Positions 1 to 5,365 of a stretch of 5,365 nt of DNA are shown one piece after another. The number at the start of each line of letters is the position of its first letter. Within the stretch, counting starts at the first letter, position 1. The stretch spans positions 1-5,365 of the forward strand of contig CALAXS010000211.1 of NCBI GenBank assembly GCA_937895305.1. Reading direction: 5' to 3'. The notes under the pieces are model-generated. The model had not been told where the DNA came from and did not search any database. It saw nothing but the letters and a program-made list of their open reading frames with translations. The stretch is from an uncultured bacterium. GTDB taxonomy: Bacteria; Hydrogenedentota; Hydrogenedentia; Hydrogenedentales; JAEUWI01. Both the position numbers and the translations under genes were made by a program.

Positions 1-1479
1 ACCCAGGCCGAGACCGTATGCCTTCGACTTGGACCAGTCAAAGCCTTGCAGGTATTTAGTCTCCGTATTTTTCCCGCCGTCCTTGGTGGCCAGATAGCCC
101 TGCTCGATGAGCCACGTGTTCACGCTGAAGCCTGTGCGGAAACTGTGGAAGCCATGGTCCGACATGACCATGAGCAAATCGTCTTCGCTCAGGCGTTTCA
201 TTACATTACCGACAATACTGTCCATCTTGCGGTAGGTATCCTCGATGACCGTGCCATATAACTTTGCTTTCTCTTCGCTATAGAGAGGATGCTTCGAGTC
301 GCGGTAGGCCCAGAACATATGAGCGACACGGTCTGTACCGGTCCAGGCGGAAACCAGCAGGTCAAAGTTACCTGCATCAATTTCGCCCAGACAAAGTTGC
401 TCGCGCCAGGCCATGGTCTGTTGCACATCATCCAGGAACATGGCTTCATCCATATCACCCATCTGCAATGCTTTGGTGTCATAGACCCAGCCCACAGTTT
501 TAAAATTACCATAGCGTTTCGCCAATGCGCCGGAGTAGGCCGTGGGACTACTTATGGGCATCATGGGCTTTTCGGGATGAATCTGGAGGCAGGTCATATA
601 GACACGCACACTATCGCCCGCGGCCATACAATGGAAACGACTCACCGCATGAACCGTGTATTGATCGCTCACATCGAAGGACCACTCCACCCAGTTGGAC
701 CAGGTGCCTTCTTCAAGGCTTAGGGTCTGGTCTCCCACAGTGAGTGCAACTTTTTTCGCTGTCCGGTCCACGGTAACCGTGAGGGGTGCTGTAACATACT
801 TGGCGGGGCGTGTGCCCGGCACGGCAATACCCGGCACCTGAACCGTAGCAGCATCGCCAGTAAATTTAAGGGGGAGCTGCATGCCACCCGCTACGGACTG
901 TTCCTTGGTGAAGGATTCAGCCAATGCAAAATAAGTGCTTTGTGTACCGCGGATATCCGGCACATCGAGACCACAGAGTTGCAGGCATTCATCCGCCAGG
1001 TCTTCCGCAGGATACGCGAATGGCACCACGAGGGCCTTGACCTTGAGTCCCTGATCACTGGCTACTTTCCAGAATGTGTCGCCCTTGCGGTTATTCACAT
1101 ACTGTGGTTCCGAAGCCACCGAGCCATCAGGATTCAGCTTGGCCTTTACCGTACTACCAAAACCGACGCCCGGGAAATAGTTGGAGGGCGTACGCTTCAG
1201 GAAGTCATAAATCCCATGGTTCAGCGGCGTCTTGCACGTAGCAAAAGAGGACCATGCTGTGGGGGACTGGGGCGGGTTACTGGAGCCGAGGGGCATGAAA
1301 CTACCCGTTTCCTGGAGTTTCGCCAGATTCGGCAGCTCCCCCGCCTTCAGCATATCCTGCACAATGTGGGGGTCAGCACCGTCAAAGCCTAGAATGACCG
1401 TGCGCCCGGCCTGGGCCCTGGATCCGACGAGTACCAGCGCCAGGGCCATGAAAATAGGGAAATACTTGCTACGTGACAT
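1..1479 (-). CDS. Secreted alkaline-phosphatase-superfamily phosphodiesterase/nucleotide pyrophosphatase-like protein (3' end outside window)
   Basis: An open frame of 493 codons begins with ATG at 1479 and has no stop before the left edge, so the C-terminus is missing. Residues 1-24 are a typical Sec signal peptide: basic start, hydrophobic core FMALALVLV, and a predicted cut after AQA. The mature protein is therefore probably periplasmic or outside the cell. It then shows the order of the type I phosphodiesterase/nucleotide pyrophosphatase branch (COG3379-like): GFDGAD with metal ligand Asp33; NPPQSPTAWSSFATC, where Ser72 aligns with the catalytic Thr/Ser nucleophile; NHGIYDF at 87-93; TDRVAHMFW with Asp383 and His387; and MSDHGFHSF with Asp441 and His442. 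Residues about 200-305 look like a beta-rich insertion between the catalytic halves. A final metal His is expected beyond the window. An AGGAG motif 8 bases upstream supports this start. The likely reaction is phosphate mono- or diester hydrolysis; the substrate is unknown. The enzyme class is well supported, the precise activity is not. Confidence 0.87.
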   Translation of the reverse strand, partial: MSRSKYFPIFMALALVLVGSRAQAGRTVILGFDGADPHIVQDMLKAGELPNLAKLQETGSFMPLGSSNPPQSPTAWSSFATCKTPLNHGIYDFLKRTPSNYFPGVGFGSTVKAKLNPDGSVASEPQYVNNRKGDTFWKVASDQGLKVKALVVPFAYPAEDLADECLQLCGLDVPDIRGTQSTYFALAESFTKEQSVAGGMQLPLKFTGDAATVQVPGIAVPGTRPAKYVTAPLTVTVDRTAKKVALTVGDQTLSLEEGTWSNWVEWSFDVSDQYTVHAVSRFHCMAAGDSVRVYMTCLQIHPEKPMMPISSPTAYSGALAKRYGNFKTVGWVYDTKALQMGDMDEAMFLDDVQQTMAWREQLCLGEIDAGNFDLLVSAWTGTDRVAHMFWAYRDSKHPLYSEEKAKLYGTVIEDTYRKMDSIVGNVMKRLSEDDLLMVMSDHGFHSFRTGFSVNTWLIEQGYLATKDGGKNTETKYLQGFDWSKSKAYGLGLG

Positions 1480-1603
1480 TAAGCTAACTCCTGCGATACG
1501 GTATGATAATTGGGAAGCATCAAGGCAATGATTCTAACGAATGGGCTTGGGGTGGCTCAAGCTATGAACGTGCTACAAGATATAGACGTTGACGGGGTGT
1601 GAT
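1480..1603. other. Intergenic spacer between the two alkaline-phosphatase-superfamily genes
   Basis: This 124-base gap separates the stop of the sulfatase-like gene (TAA at 1606-1604) from the ATG at 1479. Apart from the ribosome binding site at its downstream end it holds only a short 5-bp inverted repeat, GCTTG at 1545-1549 and CAAGC at 1558-1562 with an 8-base loop and no T-tract. It also holds a lone TATCAT box (1508-1503 on the minus strand) without a recognisable -35 element. I see no convincing terminator or promoter here, so read-through from the upstream gene is possible. Confidence 0.5.
1488..1493 (-). promoter_or_regulatory. Ribosome binding site of the secreted phosphodiesterase gene
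   Basis: On the minus strand the sequence reads CAGGAG, then eight bases, then the ATG at 1479. This is a strong Shine-Dalgarno match at normal spacing. It fixes the start codon that gives a complete signal peptide, and it suggests the gene is translated independently of the upstream sulfatase-like gene. Confidence 0.65.
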
Positions 1604-3616
1604 TTATTCGATGTAGCCCAGGCTTTGAAGCTGTTCCCGTGTGGTTGTGTCCAAGGTCGTCGATTGGGTTGACGATTGCCCTGTTTTCTTCGCTTCATAG
1701 CCATCCAGCAAGGTGCGCAGCTGTTTGACCAGTTCCGGCTTGTCGTCGATACGATTGTGTTGCTCCTCAGGATCTTCATTGAGATTATACAATGCTGCCC
1801 GCCCGGAAGTATGCCAGCGAATCAGCTTCCAATCGCCCAGAATGACACTGTCCTGTGGCTCAAAATACAGGGTGCCACTGGAAAATAGGGGCGTATTCTT
1901 ACGATTCGCAGAAAATAGTACGCGCTCTTTCTCCATTAGCAATGTGGGCATAAGGTCTACTGTACTCACTGCATTTGAAACCGTTCTTGAACGACTATTC
2001 CCAGGCTGCTTGATAATGAGCGGCACGTTGATGCATTCCCCATAGAGACTGTGGCCATGCCCGAAACCACCATGCTCCCAGAATTCTTCGCCATGGTCAC
2101 TCACAAAGACGATTTGCATGTCGTCATAGAGTTTCAGCTTTTTAAGGTGTTCTACCAGGCGACCGAACTCCGCGTCGACGTATTGCACCTCACCCAGATA
2201 TAACTGATGATACCAATCGCGACTGGCAGAGTCCTTGGCTCGATGTCCAGTGCGTACGCCTGGCATGGCACCACGGAAGTGATGGGCCGGAACGCCCTCC
2301 GGAGCAGTGCTTTCCGGCATATACTCCGCTGGCGGTTCATAGTCGTCGTGGGGGTCAAAATAATGTAGCCACAGGAAGGTGGCTTGCTCACCATAGGCAT
2401 CATACCACTGCATCGCTGCTTTGGTGAGGCCCGTTGTGTCGGTGGTGTAGGGCCAATGGTCTGGAAATAAACGTGCAATCAATCGTGAACCCAGATAGCT
2501 TTTTCGTTTGTCGTTGTTCGGTTGCCAGGAAATTTTATCGAAACCCTGCTCAAGCCCCGCCATTTCCGGGCGTAACATAGGATTAAAACCGATGGCCCCG
2601 GTCGTGTAGCCACGCGCCTGCATAGCTTCTGCCAATGTCTCTACATCCTGGGATAACGGGCCCTTATCCATCACCCCATGCTCTACTGGTGTTAACCCGG
2701 TCATGATGGAGACCATGGAAGGCGTGGTCCAGAAGGAAGGCGCATAGGCATGCTCAAAACGGATACCGTCCTTGGCCAAGGCATCAATATGGGGGGTGGG
2801 CTTTGCCTGCGAGTTGTAACAGGACAAGGCATCACGTCGCAGGGTATCCGAAACGACAAGCAAAACATGGCGTGGTCCTTTTGGACTGGATGGTGATATT
2901 ACTTCATTTGTTTCCGCAGGATGCGTACTAATTATCAGGTAGAGCACACTCAGGAGCACCAGGATCGTCAATGCACTATTGGTGACCAGCGCCCAAAAAG
3001 TGTCGCGAAAGGTACACACCGTCAACGCGACCAGCGGTGTTGTTACCAGAATGGCGATAAACTGGTTCAGGGAAATGCTTTCCTGCACCCGATAGAACCA
3101 CAGACCATAGCAGCCCATGCCCAGGAGCCATGGAATAGCGGATGTGAGTCGTGTAAGGATCTGCTGGGTACGTGGTTTGAAGTCCAGGAATAAGTGAAGT
3201 GCCCAGACCCCCAGGCTGAGTGCTGAAATGATCAGGATGAGCAACACGCCACGATATACATTTCCCATGCTGAAGCTGAACAGGGGCAGTACCAGCTCCT
3301 GAATACCCATACCGTTGAAGCGAGCATAGGCCATGAACAGGCCCAGTCCGATACACAGCGAATAAAGCCAATGCCGGTGCCAGGCCAGAGCAGTAGAGAC
3401 AACGGCCAGTCCGCAAAATACGCCTGCCCACACCAGACTCACCGCAGCGATGCCAAGGAGTAAATACGCCGTGAGGAAGTAGGCATCCTCCATGCCCTGG
3501 GGCTGATAGAGGAGTACAAGAATTAAATCGTAAAAGCCATAGGCCACCCCCAGCAATCCTGCAAGCAGAACAGCCAAGGCGCATGTGCCTGTAAACTCTT
3601 TAATGGTTTGCCCCAT
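1604..3616 (-). CDS. Membrane-anchored sulfatase-like hydrolase/transferase (alkaline phosphatase superfamily)
   Basis: A 670-residue protein counted from ATG 3616. Residues about 11-230 hold roughly seven hydrophobic segments (about 11-37, 46-79, 83-97, 122-144, 157-175, 182-202 and 208-230). Basic residues in the loops (WHRHW, the DFKPRTQ stretch) suggest N-terminus inside and catalytic domain outside. The segment at 46-79 is long and could be two helices. The sulfatase-fold domain follows (about 248-640): VVSDTLRRDALSCY with metal ligand Asp257; SFWTTPSMVSIMTGL around the nucleophile; HYFDPHDDYEPP; and VSDHGEEFWEHGGFGHGH with Asp507, His508 and downstream His residues. The C-terminus LQSLGYIE is common in this group. 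The CxPxR signature reads TTPSM, so Thr297 replaces the formylglycine Cys and Met301 the Arg. A phospho- or phosphoglycol-type transferase/hydrolase is therefore as likely as a sulfatase. The frame extends upstream to ATG 3622 and TTG 3646, but only ATG 3616 has a purine-rich GGGGA at suitable distance. Substrate unknown. Confidence 0.88.
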   Translation of the reverse strand: MGQTIKEFTGTCALAVLLAGLLGVAYGFYDLILVLLYQPQGMEDAYFLTAYLLLGIAAVSLVWAGVFCGLAVVSTALAWHRHWLYSLCIGLGLFMAYARFNGMGIQELVLPLFSFSMGNVYRGVLLILIISALSLGVWALHLFLDFKPRTQQILTRLTSAIPWLLGMGCYGLWFYRVQESISLNQFIAILVTTPLVALTVCTFRDTFWALVTNSALTILVLLSVLYLIISTHPAETNEVISPSSPKGPRHVLLVVSDTLRRDALSCYNSQAKPTPHIDALAKDGIRFEHAYAPSFWTTPSMVSIMTGLTPVEHGVMDKGPLSQDVETLAEAMQARGYTTGAIGFNPMLRPEMAGLEQGFDKISWQPNNDKRKSYLGSRLIARLFPDHWPYTTDTTGLTKAAMQWYDAYGEQATFLWLHYFDPHDDYEPPAEYMPESTAPEGVPAHHFRGAMPGVRTGHRAKDSASRDWYHQLYLGEVQYVDAEFGRLVEHLKKLKLYDDMQIVFVSDHGEEFWEHGGFGHGHSLYGECINVPLIIKQPGNSRSRTVSNAVSTVDLMPTLLMEKERVLFSANRKNTPLFSSGTLYFEPQDSVILGDWKLIRWHTSGRAALYNLNEDPEEQHNRIDDKPELVKQLRTLLDGYEAKKTGQSSTQSTTLDTTTREQLQSLGYIE

Positions 3617-3621
3617 GGTCA

Positions 3622-3626
3622 TCCCC
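3622..3626 (-). promoter_or_regulatory. Possible ribosome binding site that favours the ATG at 3616
   Basis: The minus strand reads GGGGA followed by five bases and then ATG at 3616. It abuts the in-frame ATG at 3622, so it cannot serve that codon. No Shine-Dalgarno-like sequence precedes the TTG at 3646. The match is modest, so the start remains uncertain among these three codons, which differ by at most ten residues. Confidence 0.35.
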
Positions 3627-3664
3627 GTGGAAATAGGCTTGTGCAACGTTTTTTAAGTGAGGCG

Positions 3665-3694
3665 AGTATAGCCGAAGAGAAGACGAAGTTACAG
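3665..3694 (-). promoter_or_regulatory. Weak promoter-like sequence upstream of the sulfatase-like gene
   Basis: In the short gap after sfsA the minus strand has TATACT (3670-3665), one mismatch from the sigma-70 -10 consensus. It is preceded by 18 bases and CTGTAA (3694-3689), which matches only three of six -35 positions. Transcription would begin about 40 bases before the ATG at 3616. It may give the sulfatase-like gene its own promoter, but the -35 match is poor and chance is a fair alternative. Confidence 0.25.
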
Positions 3695-3701
3695 AATGAA
3701 C

Positions 3702-4817
3702 TTAGTCGGTCATTCGCATCCTGAAATGCTCAATTAGTTGGTGAAAGCAATCCTCTTCAAGGGGGTTCGCTGGATGCTGGAATACCCAATCCTGAGTACC
3801 CGATCTGCATTCAATGAATTGCTCCATGAGTGCCGCGCATAAATCCGGATATAGATCGTCTGCTGTGCGTATGGGCAAAGACTCCACGAGTCGAGCCTCT
3901 TTACGGAACCAGTCAGCCAGGGTTGTCGCACTTTTCGGCTTACGTTTCAGGCGATTCAGGTGTCGGGTCATGGCTTCCTCAACCTGGGTGCAGACCAGAA
4001 AATAACCCTTATTCAGTACAAGCTCTGTGTCATGCAAAGAGACTCGTCGTTTACGGGGTAAATGATAAATCGCTATGCACGGACCTCGATCCACATTTTC
4101 CCGCGCGACCCGGTCCCAGGGTATGGGCAGCACCGTATTGTTTTTCCCCAGACGAAGGGACGGTGTCCAATGGATAGAGACCGGGATAACCGCGACCTGG
4201 TCACGGACAGCACAGAGGGTGGCTGCGAATTCGGGATCAGTATGGTAGTCTGGCATAAAGCACTTCACGCGATTGCTATGGACAATAAAAATAACAGCAG
4301 CACGATGACCCGCTTCCACTAATTTCGCCAACGCCAGCAAATGCCGCCTACCCCGTTCCGTAATGGCATCGGGAAACATGGCAACACCATTAGCAAAGAG
4401 GGTGCAGGATTTTACTTCGGCATAGATGAGGCCCTGGTCATCCTCCAGTAAAAAATCAAAGCGACTATGACCAACGCTAACTTCGCTACGCACAATCTTT
4501 GCGTTGGCAAGCGCAGCGATACGACCTTGCCGCAGAAGGTGTTCAGCAACCTGATTCGTCACAAGGGTGTGCAGAAAGATGGTCTCGCCGTGGCGCACAA
4601 CACCCACAACCGTGAAAGCGGTCTTTCGTGTGGCGGTCTCATCCACAGGGGCGGGCACCAGAAAAAGCCGGGCACCGGGGATAAGGAGTTCCCACATGCG
4701 ACCGGGGTTGGGCATAAAGGCAGCGACACGATGCCCATTTTCAAGGGCGCAAAGTACCCGGAATCTATTGGGGCGTTCCAGGAATTGTGCAGCAATCAGA
4801 ACTGGAAAAGGCTGCAT
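3702..4817 (-). CDS. sfsA: SfsA family nuclease-fold protein with a degenerate C-terminal DUF123/Uri-like domain
   Basis: A 371-residue protein, against about 230-240 for ordinary SfsA. Residues 1-220 are a complete SfsA: an N-terminal OB-fold-like part with MPNPGRMWELL (35-45, compare the family's PNTGxM), then a PD-(D/E)xK nuclease-fold core with SRFDFLL (Asp121), YAEVKSCTL (Glu134, Lys136), MFPDAITERGRRHL (147-160) and AAVIFIVH. SfsA was named for stimulating sugar fermentation in E. coli and is now usually labelled a DNA/RNA nuclease or DNA-binding protein; its cellular role is unsettled. After the linker LPIPWDRVARE, residues about 245-368 resemble DUF123 (Uri, GIY-YIG superfamily): a GPCIAIYHL strand, NKGYFLV, a TRHLNR motif, ARLVESLPIR, LCAAL, and a tail NPLEEDCFHQL. 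The residues expected in the Uri active site appear to be replaced. The ATG lies two bases after the stop of the upstream hydrolase. The only AGG nearby is too close to serve as a normal ribosome site, so translation is probably coupled. The SfsA call is firm; the C-terminal domain call is by motif pattern only. Confidence 0.92.
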   Translation of the reverse strand: MQPFPVLIAAQFLERPNRFRVLCALENGHRVAAFMPNPGRMWELLIPGARLFLVPAPVDETATRKTAFTVVGVVRHGETIFLHTLVTNQVAEHLLRQGRIAALANAKIVRSEVSVGHSRFDFLLEDDQGLIYAEVKSCTLFANGVAMFPDAITERGRRHLLALAKLVEAGHRAAVIFIVHSNRVKCFMPDYHTDPEFAATLCAVRDQVAVIPVSIHWTPSLRLGKNNTVLPIPWDRVARENVDRGPCIAIYHLPRKRRVSLHDTELVLNKGYFLVCTQVEEAMTRHLNRLKRKPKSATTLADWFRKEARLVESLPIRTADDLYPDLCAALMEQFIECRSGTQDWVFQHPANPLEEDCFHQLIEHFRMRMTD

Positions 4818-4819
4818 GC

Positions 4820-5365
4820 CTAATCACGAGCTACCGTAAATGCGTTGATTTCCGGGATGTTACGGGTTTCAACTTCAACCAGTTTATAGGGGGACTGTTC
4901 CTGCACAAGCAATTCAGAAGGCTTGTTCTTCAGGTACTGATCGAAGAATGCCAGGGAATAATCATTTACGATTTGCAAACATTGGTATCCGTCAATTTCA
5001 CCCAGACCCTCACGTAAACTCTTGAACCGTGGCAGTATGACCGCAGCATCTGAGAAATTGAGGTGCCTGGTTTCGCTCACCATAACTTTATAGACCGGAC
5101 CAAGGGCACCATCCACAGGGACATTGAAACTGTTCGTGTTGTTTGAATCTATGATATGCATAAAAGGTATGTCATGCTTGCAATCGAATATTTCCTTGGC
5201 CAGCAAAGGACCATCCAGATTAAGTGCTGCCGAGAAGCGCGGATCGGTCAATGCAGTACGTACAGTGACTGTGCCTCCAAATGACATACCACAAACACCA
5301 CGCTTGGTCAGGTCGATTCGATCTTTGAACATACTGGGAATATCGCCCCGGTCCAGCTCCTCCAC
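4820..5365 (-). CDS. Alpha/beta hydrolase related to platelet-activating-factor acetylhydrolase (5' end outside window)
   Basis: The frame is open at the right edge and ends with TAG at 4822-4820, giving the last 181 residues. The first visible codon is GTG, but it is more likely internal, because family members are usually well over 300 residues and the visible part starts just before the nucleophile elbow. Numbering from the edge, GMSFGG (26-31) carries the nucleophile Ser28, ALNLDGPL (47-54) carries the acid Asp51, and TRHLNFSD (99-106) carries the base His101. The Ser-to-Asp distance of 23 residues equals that of human plasma PAF acetylhydrolase (Ser273, Asp296), and the RHLNFSD motif also fits that family (PF03403-like, neighbouring dienelactone-hydrolase-type enzymes). 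Expected activity is hydrolysis of a short acyl ester or a related bond; the substrate is unknown. Whether it is secreted cannot be judged because the N-terminus is missing. The stop sits two bases before the sfsA start, suggesting one transcript and coupled translation. Confidence 0.85.
   Translation of the reverse strand: MEELDRGDIPSMFKDRIDLTKRGVCGMSFGGTVTVRTALTDPRFSAALNLDGPLLAKEIFDCKHDIPFMHIIDSNNTNSFNVPVDGALGPVYKVMVSETRHLNFSDAAVILPRFKSLREGLGEIDGYQCLQIVNDYSLAFFDQYLKNKPSELLVQEQSPYKLVEVETRNIPEINAFTVARD

Noticed and set aside
289..723. A 144-codon open frame on the plus strand
   Set aside because: It is antisense to the conserved DRVAHMFW and neighbouring region of the phosphodiesterase. Its composition is that of a shadow frame.
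940..1392. A 150-codon open frame on the plus strand
   Set aside because: It lies wholly antisense to the phosphodiesterase gene, whose frame carries a signal peptide and conserved metal motifs. The plus-strand translation has no recognisable motif or ribosome site.
1503..1531. TATCAT box as a promoter for the secreted phosphodiesterase
   Set aside because: No -35-like hexamer occurs at 16-18 bases. A start from this box would place the ribosome binding site at the very 5' end of the message.
1545..1562. Inverted repeat GCTTG/CAAGC as a possible terminator between the two alkaline-phosphatase-superfamily genes
   Set aside because: The stem is only five base pairs with an eight-base loop, and no T-tract follows on either strand.
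2976..3584. A 202-codon frame on the minus strand inside the sulfatase-like gene
   Set aside because: It is an out-of-frame shadow of the membrane region, rich in Gly, Cys and Arg with no coherent hydrophobic segments. The main frame reads clear transmembrane helices across the same bases.
3647..3701. Possible terminator after sfsA, prompted by a run of six T on the plus strand near 3650
   Set aside because: In the direction of transcription the run is A rather than T, and no stem precedes it.
4467..4823. A 118-codon plus-strand frame antisense to sfsA
   Set aside because: It overlaps the conserved N-terminal SfsA region, shows no family motif and has no supporting ribosome binding site.

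Overview
The window is a compact bacterial segment of roughly balanced base composition (about half G+C by eye). All four recognisable genes lie on the minus strand and fill nearly all of it. In transcription order (right to left) they are: the 3' part of an alpha/beta hydrolase related to platelet-activating-factor acetylhydrolase (4820-5365, running off the right edge); an sfsA gene with an extra C-terminal domain (3702-4817); a membrane-anchored sulfatase-like enzyme of the alkaline phosphatase superfamily (about 1604-3616); and a secreted nucleotide pyrophosphatase/phosphodiesterase-like enzyme of the same superfamily (1-1479, running off the left edge).

The signal peptide, the polytopic membrane protein with an external catalytic domain, and the AGGAG-type ribosome binding site fit a bacterium. 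The mix of exported alkaline-phosphatase-superfamily enzymes and an SfsA-Uri type fusion suggests an environmental, poorly cultured lineage (PVC-like or Hydrogenedentota-like). That placement is a guess; no marker gene here fixes it.

The hydrolase stop codon and the sfsA start are separated by only two bases, so these two genes are probably translationally coupled. The sulfatase-like gene follows after about 85 bases, which contain a weak promoter-like sequence. The last gene follows after another 124 bases, with a clear ribosome binding site just before its start. No convincing hairpin-plus-T-tract terminator was seen between any of the genes, so a single transcript is possible. The shared theme is hydrolysis of ester bonds: one carboxyl-ester-type hydrolase, one nuclease-fold protein and two phospho/sulfo-esterase-fold enzymes. 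I cannot name a common substrate or pathway.

The most notable points are: (i) the SfsA protein carries a C-terminal domain resembling DUF123/Uri (GIY-YIG superfamily) in which essentially every residue expected at the active site appears to be replaced; (ii) the sulfatase-like protein has Thr and Met where sulfatases have the formylglycine Cys and the Arg of CxPxR, so it is probably not a classical sulfatase. No tRNA, rRNA, CRISPR array, insertion sequence or long repeat was seen. There is no non-coding stretch longer than about 125 bases.
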